From Pelagimonas phthalicica (GTDB lineage Bacteria; Pseudomonadota; Alphaproteobacteria; Rhodobacterales; Rhodobacteraceae): a DNA stretch of 64,000 nt. The position numbers and the translations under genes are program-made. The notes under the pieces are model-generated. The model saw only the letters and a list, made by a program, of their open reading frames with translations, searched no databases and had not been told where the DNA came from. Positions within the stretch are counted from its first letter, which is position 1. Each line of letters begins with the position of its first letter. The stretch spans positions 620,001 through 684,000 of the forward strand of contig NZ_SOAP01000001.1 in assembly GCF_004364805.1 (NCBI RefSeq). Reading direction: 5' to 3'. Positions 44,777 through 53,624 of the stretch are shown here, in pieces.

Positions 44777-45784
44777 CTAAGCGATGCGCTTCGCTTGCGC
44801 CGTGGTGCTGTATCCGGCCTCAGACAGTTCGTGCGATGCAGTTTCCACCACCCATTGGCCAGACGCCGCCGCGCTGAAGTCGAGCGGTATGATTTTGCTC
44901 TCTGCAACCAAACTGGGGTTTCCCGGCATCTCGATAGACAGGGTTTCCATGGAGCGCCCAGCGCGTCGGGCTTCGACCTGGGCAACGGCCTGCGCCTCGG
45001 CCTGAGAACCAAATCGGTGGCGTAATCGGCGCACAGGTTCCCCCTCGCCCACTTTGACCTCGATATCCTTGCCTTGATCCAGATCCCGATAGGTGGCGAT
45101 GACGGTGCCGGTTGCCTCGCCAAGGCTGCGCCCCATCCCCCAGCGTGTGACATCCGCTTCTCTGAGAGAGAGTACAGGCATAGGCTCACCAGATGCTTTG
45201 ATTGCATCCCCCTTCCGCCCGACAAAAAGCACCCCACCGGTGGGCTTCGCAACCAAGTCATATGCCGCCGCGATACGGGTTAGGACTGACATGTCGCTCT
45301 CATCGATCTGGTCGATATGCCCGGGCTTCAGTTTGGCCGCGGCCTCGGTAACTCCGGGCTCCAAACCATTTTCTCCGGCGATTGTGGTCACGATATCATT
45401 CAGGGTTAAGCTTTCGTCCCAAGAGCAGGATTTTTGCTGGTGAATTGGTGCCTTGCCGCTCTTTGTTTCCCCCTGGGCCTTGGCACGGCAGACAACCCGG
45501 ATGGATCGAGGCGGACCACCCTCGAAGACATCATCGACAACATAAAGCCCCATTGATTTGAAGTTTCCCAGATAGCCTAGGGCGATTTCGATCTCTGCAC
45601 CCGGCTCCGGCATTGCAAAAGGACCAATGGGGGATGCGTTGGCAAAGACGATTTCAGCCGTATCAGAGACAAAGCCCGCAACATCTGTCACCCTGATCGA
45701 TGTCAGATGCGAAAACGCAAAGCTTGATAGGGGCACACCATCGATCGTGACGCGCGCAAAGGGGCGAAAATCACTCAGCCCCAT
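44777..45784 (-). CDS. Phage late control / baseplate hub protein D
   Basis: This 335-residue protein matches the P2 gpD family: an N-terminal domain with FAFSHLTSIRVTDVAG, a central DESDMSVLTRIAAAYDLVAKPTGG and a C-terminal region ending in a tail-hub fold. gpD is the baseplate hub protein in contractile tails. It overlaps gene X by 10 nt and is the last canonical P2-type tail gene. Confidence 0.87.
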   Translation of the reverse strand: MGLSDFRPFARVTIDGVPLSSFAFSHLTSIRVTDVAGFVSDTAEIVFANASPIGPFAMPEPGAEIEIALGYLGNFKSMGLYVVDDVFEGGPPRSIRVVCRAKAQGETKSGKAPIHQQKSCSWDESLTLNDIVTTIAGENGLEPGVTEAAAKLKPGHIDQIDESDMSVLTRIAAAYDLVAKPTGGVLFVGRKGDAIKASGEPMPVLSLREADVTRWGMGRSLGEATGTVIATYRDLDQGKDIEVKVGEGEPVRRLRHRFGSQAEAQAVAQVEARRAGRSMETLSIEMPGNPSLVAESKIIPLDFSAAASGQWVVETASHELSEAGYSTTAQAKRIA

Positions 45785-45999
45785 AGCTGAGCCGTTTCAA
45801 CAGGGGTTTGATTGCCCCTCTCCGGCAAGGCAATACGCAGCCCGGCGCGAAGCACGGCCCCCTCGGCGGCAAGCCCAGAGTTGGCACGTAGAACCGCCTC
45901 GACCTTGCCGCCCAGCGCATCACCATAGTGAGCGGAGACAACCTGGTCTAAGACATCCCCGTCAGAGGTAACGTAGTAAAGATCTGAGGCCACCGTCAT
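45775..45999 (-). CDS. Phage tail protein X
   Basis: This 74-residue LysM-like protein has the P2 gpX pattern: YYVTSDGDVLDQVVSAHYG near the start and GLRIALPE near the end. It overlaps gene U upstream (ending 45962) and gene D downstream. ATG 45999 is selected because it starts the conserved region directly. It acts in tail-tube/baseplate assembly. Confidence 0.85.
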   Translation of the reverse strand: MTVASDLYYVTSDGDVLDQVVSAHYGDALGGKVEAVLRANSGLAAEGAVLRAGLRIALPERGNQTPVETAQLWG

Positions 46000-46375
46000 A
46001 CCTCGCCATTGCCAAAGTGAATTCTTGTTTGTGGGGCACGCCCTGAGACGCAAACAGCTCTTGCCCTTCAGTGATGCTTTCCACCACCCAGAGGCCCAGC
46101 ACCCGCCCCAGACCGGATACAAGGGGCATGGGCAGGCCTAAACCGGCTTGGGTGCGCATCTTGTCCACCTGTTTCAAACCGCCTCGGAAATGCGGATAAA
46201 TCACGCCCTCTAGCTCGATGTTCTCCGGGCCATATCCCGTGAATTGCAGGGCGTCGTTTGAGCCAATGCGCGACTGGCGTGCCCAGCGGTATTCCGTCGA
46301 TCGGCTAAGGCGCTGATAGGTAGCATTGTTGATCGAGAATTGCAGAAACCCGAGCTGCAGCATGACTTCAGACAT
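45962..46375 (-). CDS. Phage tail protein U
   Basis: This 137-residue protein matches P2 gpU: MLQLGFLQFSINNATYQRL, then WARQSRIGSNDALQF and GQELFASQGVPHKQEF. gpU is a tail-tip/tail-completion protein. It starts 2 nt after the tape measure stop and overlaps gene X by 38 nt. Confidence 0.87.
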   Translation of the reverse strand: MSEVMLQLGFLQFSINNATYQRLSRSTEYRWARQSRIGSNDALQFTGYGPENIELEGVIYPHFRGGLKQVDKMRTQAGLGLPMPLVSGLGRVLGLWVVESITEGQELFASQGVPHKQEFTLAMARYDGGLRSLLRYL

Positions 46376-46377
46376 TC

Positions 46378-48933
46378 CTACCTCCCGTGCAACCCGGTTG
46401 CCGGTACGCGGTCAAACAAGCCGTTATGATGATCGCGCTTGTCTTCTTGCTTCAGGAGGCGCACCACCTCATATGCATCCGCGTTTGCGGCGTGGATGGT
46501 GTAGTTTTTCGTGACGTGCTGAGTGACCGCTTGGGCCGCCGCTGATTGGGCCATGGTCGCGGCTTTCGAGAACAGAGCGTTGACCCGCTCAGAAAGGCCA
46601 CTGGGGGCCGTAAGCCGTTTTGAGCGCCCGCCTATCACAGATCCCACTTTGCCAGCGTAATCAGCGAGCTGGCGCATGGCACGATTGTCCGCGACATACC
46701 CCGCTCGGTTCTCAAATTTCAGTTCTGGGCCCAGCTCACCAGTCAAAGTCCAACCGGGATTGAAGGGGCCGCCCAGCGCCCGCTTGGTTACTGCTGAGCC
46801 GGGTTGCATCGACGGAGGAATGTTGCCGCGCAACCGATCCATGCCACTTGGCTGGCCCGGTTTCTTGTTCCCTCCGGGGTTGCTGTCCAGAACACTTGAC
46901 TTTCGCCCCATCCCGACCGCTTCGGAAATGGCAGAACCAGCCTTTTTGGCATTGTCCATTGTCCAGGTCAGCGCCTCAATCACCGGCTTGATAAAGGCCA
47001 TGACGCTATCGAACTTTTGACCAATCCAAGTCAAAACCGGATCGAGCGCAGCTTTGGCTGCTTCCCAGGCCCCGGCAATTCCGCCCGTCGCCTTCAGACC
47101 ATCGATCACCGGCTTGATGAATGCCGTCCAAGTCGCATCAAAACTAATCCCTATTCCGCTTATGGTGGGGTTGAGATTGGCCTTCAATCCATCCCACGCC
47201 AGGCGGATGCTTTCCGTGTCAACAAGCCCCGCGATGACGGGTTTGATTTTAGCGGTCCAGGTCGATTGAAAATTGTCGCCAACGCCCGAAAGAACAGCCC
47301 CGTGGGCCGTCTTGAACATCTTCCATTGGTTTTCGATCGGCTCGGTCAAGCCCAGCTTGTCAGTGACGGGCTTGATGACGTTTTCATAATTCCATGCAAA
47401 GGCATCGCCAATGGTGGCGAGGGTACGATCAAACGCGCCCTCTAAGCCCGTCCACATGGTTTCTAATCCATGGGCGGCCCGATCCATGTCGCCCGTGAAC
47501 ACACCGCCCACGAAATTGCTGAACCCGTTGAACGTTTTTTTGACATCCCCCCACATGCCTTTGAACCACGGGGCGAGCTTGTCCCAATTTGCATAGATCA
47601 CCGCTCCGGCCGCGGCGATACCTGCGACGGCCAAGCCGATCGGGTTCATCATCATGGCGACACCGATCGCACGGAGTCCACCGGCCACCAGAGGCAACAC
47701 CCCCTGCAACCCAATGAGCGCTTTGCCGAAGCTGAATACCGCCGCGCCGAACTTGACAACACGGGTCACGGTTCGGGCTGCAAGAACAGCACCAATGACA
47801 ACACCAAAGTTTTCCCACCCGCCAACCATCTCGGCGGTGCCTTCAACCACGCCCCATACAATGGAGCTGACACGGCTGATTCCGGCAAAGACTTCACCGA
47901 CCAGCGGCAAGACACGCTCAACCCCGCTCGCGAAATCCTCTGACCATTTGATGATGCCTTCACGGTTGTCGATCAGGGCGTCCCCTACCCGCTTCATAGC
48001 CTTGGTCACAACAGGCATGAGTGCCGCGCCTACCGTATTTTTCAGCCCCTTTAAGGCAAGTTCGGTGTCCAGGAGCGTATCTTGGAAAACCTCCGCGTCG
48101 CGGGCCGCTTGTTCCGTCAGGACATAGCCGGTGCGGCGCGCATCTTCGCGAAGTTGTTCCAGGCCCTCAGAACCACCACGCAGCATGTTCAACATGCTGA
48201 TGCCCGACCGGCCCAATAGGTCGCTGGCCAGGGCCGCCTTTTCGGCATTGCTATCGATGCCCTGCAAACTGTCTGCGATCGCTGCAAGAGCCGCTTCGGG
48301 TGACATTGCGGCGAGATTTTCGGCAGACAGGCCCAAGGCATCAAGCGCGTCTTTTTGCGCGCCCGTTCCCTCAAGAGCCAGACCAATGTTCTTGGTCATC
48401 TTTTCTAGCGCGCCGTCAAAGGTGGCGGTTGCCACCCCGGAACGCTCAGCCGCATAGCGCAGCTCTTGCAAGGTCTCGATACCGATACCCAGTTTGTCGG
48501 CAGTCTTAGCTACATTGTCGCCCAGCTCGGCAGTCGAGGATGCGACCCCGAAGATCGCGCCACCGGCCAAACCAGCTCCCACCGCAATGCGGCGCGCGTT
48601 TCGCCCGATATCCGAGGCCATGGAATTGAATGTGGCACCAACGCGGCGTGACGCTTTGGCTGCCCGGTTCCACCGCTCTTGTGCGCGCCGCAAATCGTTT
48701 AAGGTGCGCTCAAGGTCCTGATATTCGCGATCGAGCTCTTCGACCGATTTGCCTTGCTTCTTGAGAACGGCGCGTTGGCGGTCCAATTCCTTTTGGCGGC
48801 GCTCAACCTTTTTGATCGAGTCACCGACCTGTTCAAGGCCGCTTTTGAGGAAACCGATATTGCGCTTTACCGACCCTTCCAGGGCCGCGCCAACCGTGAT
48901 CGTTGCATTCAGGCGCTGGTTCTTACTGCTCAT
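46378..48933 (-). CDS. Phage tail tape measure protein
   Basis: This 851-residue protein has an N-terminal coiled coil (residues about 35-95, KKVERRQKELDRQ onward), then AELGDNVAKTADKLGIGIETLQELR, a hydrophobic central block and a C-terminal domain. Between about 520 and 690 a unit with the core IKPVI or VIKPV recurs four times at roughly 45-50-residue spacing. It sets tail length and is assembled by the E/E' chaperones encoded immediately upstream. Its first codons overlap the E' stop. Confidence 0.9.
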   Translation of the reverse strand: MSSKNQRLNATITVGAALEGSVKRNIGFLKSGLEQVGDSIKKVERRQKELDRQRAVLKKQGKSVEELDREYQDLERTLNDLRRAQERWNRAAKASRRVGATFNSMASDIGRNARRIAVGAGLAGGAIFGVASSTAELGDNVAKTADKLGIGIETLQELRYAAERSGVATATFDGALEKMTKNIGLALEGTGAQKDALDALGLSAENLAAMSPEAALAAIADSLQGIDSNAEKAALASDLLGRSGISMLNMLRGGSEGLEQLREDARRTGYVLTEQAARDAEVFQDTLLDTELALKGLKNTVGAALMPVVTKAMKRVGDALIDNREGIIKWSEDFASGVERVLPLVGEVFAGISRVSSIVWGVVEGTAEMVGGWENFGVVIGAVLAARTVTRVVKFGAAVFSFGKALIGLQGVLPLVAGGLRAIGVAMMMNPIGLAVAGIAAAGAVIYANWDKLAPWFKGMWGDVKKTFNGFSNFVGGVFTGDMDRAAHGLETMWTGLEGAFDRTLATIGDAFAWNYENVIKPVTDKLGLTEPIENQWKMFKTAHGAVLSGVGDNFQSTWTAKIKPVIAGLVDTESIRLAWDGLKANLNPTISGIGISFDATWTAFIKPVIDGLKATGGIAGAWEAAKAALDPVLTWIGQKFDSVMAFIKPVIEALTWTMDNAKKAGSAISEAVGMGRKSSVLDSNPGGNKKPGQPSGMDRLRGNIPPSMQPGSAVTKRALGGPFNPGWTLTGELGPELKFENRAGYVADNRAMRQLADYAGKVGSVIGGRSKRLTAPSGLSERVNALFSKAATMAQSAAAQAVTQHVTKNYTIHAANADAYEVVRLLKQEDKRDHHNGLFDRVPATGLHGR

Positions 48934-49063
48934 GCTTTTGCAGACCTTCTAGCCACCAAAGGAAACGACTTGTTGGCATCGCCAGAATTTCGGTTTCTGA
49001 CCAGCCGGTGTGATGGGCCAGACGCAATGTCCCGACCCTCACTTGGTCGCTGGTCAGCTGGTA
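48923..49063 (-). CDS. Tail chaperone E' extension, read by -1 frameshift from gene E
   Basis: In the -1 frame relative to gene E, 46 residues are open after a TTTTT run at 49067-49063. They include LAHHTGWSETEILAMPTS, the hallmark of GpE/E' family proteins, and end just inside the tape measure start. There is no good start codon or ribosome site for separate translation. As in P2, a -1 shift on the U-run would make the long E+E' chaperone. Confidence 0.7.
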   Translation of the reverse strand, partial: YQLTSDQVRVGTLRLAHHTGWSETEILAMPTSRFLWWLEGLQKHEQ

Positions 49064-49344
49064 AAAAGCTCGTATGCGGCCTGAAGGCGCGAATAGGCGC
49101 GGATTTTCAGAGCCCCGATCGCTTCAGGCGATTGTTCTGTCAGGTTCGCAAACAGGCTGATTTCCTTGTCACCCGCATGACCCGCGCTCTTGTCAGCGGT
49201 CACCTGATCTTGCGCAGTTGGCTCGCGCATGGTCAGGACCTTGACTTTGGTGCCGTCGATTTCCGGCGCGCTTTTCAGGTCGTCAAATTTGATGGTGATA
49301 GAACCGTCATCGCCTTCAACCAACCACTTAGGATTCTCGCTCAT
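49054..49344 (-). CDS. Phage tail assembly chaperone E
   Basis: This 96-residue protein matches the P2 gpE-type assembly protein: acidic N-terminus, then VKVLTMREPTAQDQV and a helical C-terminus AIGALKIRAYSRLQAAYELF. Its last codons CTT TTT overlap the U-run used for frameshifting into E'. It chaperones the tape measure during tail assembly. It follows the tube gene by 9 nt. Confidence 0.82.
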   Translation of the reverse strand: MSENPKWLVEGDDGSITIKFDDLKSAPEIDGTKVKVLTMREPTAQDQVTADKSAGHAGDKEISLFANLTEQSPEAIGALKIRAYSRLQAAYELFTS

Positions 49345-49353
49345 GTGCCCTCC

Positions 49354-49860
49354 TTACAGGCCAATATTGGCGCGATGCTCTGCGAGCTGATCAACGCCAT
49401 TGATGATCCGCACCATGTTCACCGCATCGATTTCGCTGATGGTGCGTTGCCCATGGGTTTCACGATAGTAATTGAGGCTGAGCGTGATGGTCAGAGAAGG
49501 CCGCGCGCCAGATCCCCAGGTGCCACGGGCAACAGAGGTCAGCTTGCCCCGCATGAAGTGCGCAACCGGCGTTTTCGTACCGTCTGGGCTCTCCAAAGAC
49601 CCTTTGGCCGTCATGCGCACAGTAGACCCGTCTTTGACGCCCCATAGGGCCAAAACATCCGCGTCATAAGATGTCAGGACAAAGGAACATGTGAGCTTTT
49701 CCATGCCCATGTCGATGTCGATCGGGATATCCATGCCGCCGCCCCGAAATTCTTCGGTGGAGACGGTCAAATCTGGCGGGCTGTACTCGTCGATTTTGCC
49801 CGCATAGCCGCGACCATCGACAATAAGGTTCAGATATTTGAGGATGTCTTCAGCGGCCAT
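49354..49860 (-). CDS. Major tail tube protein FII
   Basis: This 168-residue protein matches P2 gpFII: LNLIVDGRGYAGKIDEYSPP near the start and LTITLSLNYYRE before the C-terminus. It polymerises as the inner tube of the contractile tail. The ATG overlaps the sheath gene stop (TGATG). Confidence 0.9.
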   Translation of the reverse strand: MAAEDILKYLNLIVDGRGYAGKIDEYSPPDLTVSTEEFRGGGMDIPIDIDMGMEKLTCSFVLTSYDADVLALWGVKDGSTVRMTAKGSLESPDGTKTPVAHFMRGKLTSVARGTWGSGARPSLTITLSLNYYRETHGQRTISEIDAVNMVRIINGVDQLAEHRANIGL

Positions 49861-51041
49861 CAGTTAAAAACCTCTTCGATGTAATCGTTCACCAGATGGG
49901 AACGGAAAGTGACGTGTTCAGCGGGGTAAACCGCGGTGAAATCGAAGTTGAAGAACACCTTGCCAAGCTGCACATTCGCGGGCGTGTTCAGATCCGGGTC
50001 GGCCCAGCATTTGCCGCCGAGAATGGCCCCCATGGCGACAAGGCCGCTCAGGTAGTCGTTCACCCCTTCTTCAACATCCTCGATATAGGTGCGGGTGATA
50101 CCGCGATCGACGGCCCACAGATGCGCGCGCAAGAGCGAGTCATTGATGATGTCGGCAGTGCGACGCACACAAAGGAAGTGCCACTTGCTATCCGCTGTGA
50201 GGCTGCGATTGCCCCAGGTGCGATAGCCGTTTTGCTGAATGGTGGTGCCGATCTTGCTTTCATTCAGCAAGTTCGCCCGACAATTGGCATCACCCAGCTT
50301 GAAATCAACAGGTCGGGTGGTGCCCATGATCCCATTGATAAGTTGGTTTGACAGCGAAGCCCAAAAGCCGATTTCATTGTCAACACGGGCCTGAATACCG
50401 GCAAGACGCGCCGAGGGTGGAACGTCGATAATGTCGGACCCACTCAACACCTTGTGCCAAGGGTCACTCACATAAACCCGGCTGGAGCCGAAATCACTGG
50501 CGAATTGCAACGCGTCCGCATCGTTTGTGTTCGGACCATCGGCAAAATGCACCGCGCGCAAGCGGTCACAGATACCCAGAAGCTCAGCAACAACAGGGTT
50601 TGCAAGGTTGCTGGGCCGCTGATGGGTAAAGCCTGGCGCGATGATGATGCGAGGTGACGCCCCAACGATGCTTTCGGCCCCCAAAAGCGCATGCACCCCT
50701 TCATAATTCCCGGTTCCGGCATGCGCACCGCCGATCACATTGGCAAGCTGGGTGGTAGTGTCGTTGTCTTCTGCAACGCGAACAACCACGACCGCAGCCC
50801 CGGCCTGATCGAAAATGCCACCCATCGCCGCGGGCAGTGTGCCCTTACGGTCGCCCGTGGTGTCGAGCTTCGCGGCCTTGGCGCGAGATCCGGCCACCAT
50901 AACCGGGGTATTGAGCGGGAAGATATCGGCGTCTGCGTCCGGCGCAGTACCAACAACACCAATCACAGACGATTTGACTGTCTGAATTGGGCGGGGGCCT
51001 GCATCGATTTCAATGACCTCGACGCCGTGAAGAAATGCCAT
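49860..51041 (-). CDS. Contractile tail sheath protein FI
   Basis: This 393-residue protein matches P2 gpFI: N-terminal MAFLHGVEVIEIDAGPRPIQ, SSVIGVVGTAP and the C-terminal sheath domain with NGYRTWGNRSL. It forms the contracting outer sheath. GAGG precedes ATG 51041. A copy of the dispersed motif lies 59-79 nt upstream, between it and an unrelated cargo gene. Confidence 0.92.
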   Translation of the reverse strand: MAFLHGVEVIEIDAGPRPIQTVKSSVIGVVGTAPDADADIFPLNTPVMVAGSRAKAAKLDTTGDRKGTLPAAMGGIFDQAGAAVVVVRVAEDNDTTTQLANVIGGAHAGTGNYEGVHALLGAESIVGASPRIIIAPGFTHQRPSNLANPVVAELLGICDRLRAVHFADGPNTNDADALQFASDFGSSRVYVSDPWHKVLSGSDIIDVPPSARLAGIQARVDNEIGFWASLSNQLINGIMGTTRPVDFKLGDANCRANLLNESKIGTTIQQNGYRTWGNRSLTADSKWHFLCVRRTADIINDSLLRAHLWAVDRGITRTYIEDVEEGVNDYLSGLVAMGAILGGKCWADPDLNTPANVQLGKVFFNFDFTAVYPAEHVTFRSHLVNDYIEEVFN

Positions 51042-51099
51042 GTGAGCCTCGCTTGCGGATGATGTTCTTTGACGCATCATTCCACTTGCCTTTGGCCTA

Positions 51100-51120
51100 T
51101 TCCTCTGGCGGTTCCCCCAC
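51100..51120 (-). repeat. Dispersed prophage motif, copy B
   Basis: Plus-strand TTCCTCTGGCGGTTCC then CCCAC lies upstream of the sheath start and just beyond the stop of the cargo gene at 51152. It differs from copies A and C only in the T/C stretch. Confidence 0.7.
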
Positions 51121-51151
51121 GGGCAGGTCTGTTAGATCATCTCTGGTCAAT

Positions 51152-51877
51152 TCACGGTTTCAAATCGAAACTTGATATATCGAGCCCACCTGCTTCTTTA
51201 AACTCAAGGCGAGATATCTTTGGCTGGCCGGTACTCTCTTCGTTCAAGCCAACCAACATGCAAACTTTATTTTCCTCTAGAACTATTAAATGTTCCTGCA
51301 ATAAATTTGTCATTAACCTAGTCCAGTAAAAGACGTCAGAAAAGTCCTGTGGATTTGCTACCGGCCCTTTAAAGATATTTTTGACGGATCCTCGATGCAG
51401 AATGCTACCAGCGAGGTTCCACAACTCGTAAATTTGGGCCTGAGTAATACAATCTTCATTATTTATCTGAATTTTAAACCGCCCATTTGGACGGTGCACC
51501 CTTACTGCCTGAGGAAAAAACGAGCCTCTGAGTTCTTTTAGTTTCTCCAAGATAAACCTGGGTTTATATGATTTTTCGACCTTTGCTCCATACTCAATAT
51601 CACCATGAGCGACTAAGCATCCTAGAGATATCAGTTCGCAAAGCATCCGCAATTGGAGAAAGCAGTTCTCACGCACAATCGCAGGGGGCAACTCGGACTT
51701 AGCTGCATACGAAAGGTTGATTGCATGCAACCGAAACCTAGCCTCAGACATCAAAGCTAGGTAACCTTTTGCCTGGCCTTCTTCCGTTTTAAAATCATCC
51801 TTTCCCAGCATTCCCAGCTCCCAACCCACGACTGAGAGTAACGAATAGCACAGGGGCTGGGGAAAAACACTGTTCAT
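51152..51877 (-). CDS. Unknown cargo protein at the Z/fun-equivalent site
   Basis: This 241-residue soluble protein starts MNSVFPQPLCYSLLSVVGWE, has a helical N-terminal half (EARFRLHAINLSYAAKS, LRMLCELISLGCLVAHGD) and a mixed C-terminal half. I recognise no family. It is much more AT-rich than its neighbours and separates the tail-fibre genes from the sheath gene, the position where P2 carries Z/fun and where P2-like phages are known to swap defence genes. ATG 51877 follows GGTGAAACG; GTG 51889 is possible. A defence function is inference from location. Confidence 0.6.
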   Translation of the reverse strand: MNSVFPQPLCYSLLSVVGWELGMLGKDDFKTEEGQAKGYLALMSEARFRLHAINLSYAAKSELPPAIVRENCFLQLRMLCELISLGCLVAHGDIEYGAKVEKSYKPRFILEKLKELRGSFFPQAVRVHRPNGRFKIQINNEDCITQAQIYELWNLAGSILHRGSVKNIFKGPVANPQDFSDVFYWTRLMTNLLQEHLIVLEENKVCMLVGLNEESTGQPKISRLEFKEAGGLDISSFDLKP

Positions 51878-52034
51878 CGTTTCACCCACATCGAACAGGT
51901 GCCGTGGTGAATTAGACTCACGATTTCAAAAGGCTTCAAATCGCTGAACGCAAATCGAGCGACGCAAACTATCATGCAATTATCAATGCGGCCCGCGCCC
52001 TAAGAGAACGCGAGCGCTCACATTTCGGTTCTTC

Positions 52035-52400
52035 CTACGCCTCTTGCAAAGCGCTGGACACGGCGGTCGCGCGCTGCTCGATTTCGGCCAATACGGCGTC
52101 GGTCCCTTTGACTTCAAAGGGCAATACCACCTCGCCGCTTGCCACTTTGGCAAGAAAGTCGGCTGATAGCGTGGCGAAAGGCTCGGTGGCGGCCCGCACC
52201 TCTGCCAGACTGTTTGCCGTTGATAGCTGCGCTGCCATTTGCGCCAACCCGAAAAAGGTGAGCGCCACGGCGTCTGATGTTGTCCCAAGCAAGCTTGCAA
52301 CGTCGCCAGCATCGCGGGCAATGGATTGGCGAATTTGCGAGCGCTTCGCTTCGGCCTCTAGGGCCGCGTGCTGCTCTAAGGTGATTTGGGCTTCTGACAT
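52035..52400 (-). CDS. Phage protein downstream of tail fibre
   Basis: This 121-residue Ala-rich helical protein starts MSEAQITLEQHAALEAEAKR. It occupies the slot of a tail-fibre assembly chaperone in P2-type operons, but I see no family motif. AAGGAGC precedes the start, and the gene begins 12 nt after the preceding stop. Confidence 0.6.
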   Translation of the reverse strand: MSEAQITLEQHAALEAEAKRSQIRQSIARDAGDVASLLGTTSDAVALTFFGLAQMAAQLSTANSLAEVRAATEPFATLSADFLAKVASGEVVLPFEVKGTDAVLAEIEQRATAVSSALQEA

Positions 52401-52412
52401 GTTACAGGCTCC

Positions 52413-53084
52413 TTAAACGTTGTAGACCGACACGCCATTCACGGCGATTTGTGCATTACCGCCATGGGTCAGGACCGGCTGGGGCGCACCGGTGCCGGAA
52501 TGTGTGGTATTCTCGAAGCGGATGAATAACCGCTTGTTCCACCCCCCATCGACGCCATCAACGATCGGCACTTCAACCGCCGCGACTGTTGAGCCCCATG
52601 AGCCGAACAGATCCGGCACCAAGGCCAATTCTGCGAGGCGATTGTCAATGTCAGAGCTTGTGGTCCCGGCAGTTGCGAGAACCGCGCGGAACCATGTTCG
52701 GGACCAGTTGGTAGAATAAGGCGGCTCTTCAAACCCGCCATCACTGAAGGAGTATTGGCGCGACAAGTGCAAGATCGCAGTAGCGCTTTCCTGCGCGCTG
52801 ATGACTGCATCACTATGCAGCGGATCGATTTCGATCCACTCTGTACGCAAGTTGTTTGCTGGATCCGCCGCGGCTGCCAAGCTGACCTTGGTATGAATGA
52901 CGGACGGGTCATGGTGAAGCGTCGCGGCCTTGATGATGCCGTCGCGCGCGCCCGAGATAAACGCGTTAACCTCGGCTTCCTTAGCGGAGATACGTGCATC
53001 GGCATCGTCCCAAAACCCCCCGGCACGTTGCGCCACCAGGTTGAGGGCATCCGCCGCGTTGTTCAAATTCTGCATCGGGTCCAT
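52413..53084 (-). CDS. Probable tail fibre distal protein
   Basis: This 223-residue protein has an N-terminal helical part (NNAADALNLVAQRAGGFWDD) and a beta-rich C-terminal part with repeated Gly/Thr stretches. Its place right after the fibre N-terminal gene suggests a receptor-contacting fibre piece. GGAGG lies upstream of the ATG. No enzymatic motif is seen. Confidence 0.55.
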   Translation of the reverse strand: MDPMQNLNNAADALNLVAQRAGGFWDDADARISAKEAEVNAFISGARDGIIKAATLHHDPSVIHTKVSLAAAADPANNLRTEWIEIDPLHSDAVISAQESATAILHLSRQYSFSDGGFEEPPYSTNWSRTWFRAVLATAGTTSSDIDNRLAELALVPDLFGSWGSTVAAVEVPIVDGVDGGWNKRLFIRFENTTHSGTGAPQPVLTHGGNAQIAVNGVSVYNV

Positions 53085-53099
53085 GTTGGATATCCTCCG

Positions 53100-53624
53100 T
53101 TAAGCCGCGACTTCGATATCGCGAAATTTCTTGGCTTGCTTAAGCAACAGCTCCGTTTGGATTGCGTCCGTTGTCAGCTTCAGCACGGCATGATCGATGT
53201 AGTCATCAAGCGGCGCATCAATCATGATCAGGCCGCTTTCGACGGCCCGAAAATCTAGCGCGTGCTGAATGAGGTATTCATGGGGGCCAGTGCCGCGCCC
53301 ATTGCCCACATCCGTACCGGCCCATAACGCGATGAGGTCGCCATCTTCGTCAAAAAAACCCATCTCGCGCACTGTGATTTCGGTGGAGCCAGACGGAAAA
53401 ACAGCCTTCACATACCAAGCGTTATCACCGACCGGGTAGTGGCGTTCGATTTCGGTGCGAAGGCGCTCTCGACGCAAGCCTGTTTGGGTGGCTTCTGGGG
53501 CATAGGGCACGCCTGCCGCATCACCCAAAGCAATAAATTTGATCTTCACCTTATTGGCGGTGCCCGCCGCGTCGCGGATCTTGCGAAGGCCCAGATTGGT
53601 ATAGATATCGACCCCATCAGTCAT
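53100..53624 (-). CDS. Phage tail fibre protein, N-terminal type (gpH-like)
   Basis: This 174-residue protein has the tail-fibre attachment domain pattern: KVKIKFIALGDAAGVPY near the start and STEITVREMGFFDEDGDLIA, as in the P2 gpH N-terminus. The long distal part of gpH is absent, so the fibre is split across this and the next gene. It overlaps gene I by 4 nt. Confidence 0.75.
   Translation of the reverse strand: MTDGVDIYTNLGLRKIRDAAGTANKVKIKFIALGDAAGVPYAPEATQTGLRRERLRTEIERHYPVGDNAWYVKAVFPSGSTEITVREMGFFDEDGDLIALWAGTDVGNGRGTGPHEYLIQHALDFRAVESGLIMIDAPLDDYIDHAVLKLTTDAIQTELLLKQAKKFRDIEVAA

Noticed and set aside
47017-48127. Several plus-strand frames opposite the tape measure gene
   Set aside because: No ribosome sites, overlapping one another in different frames, and composition typical of antisense.
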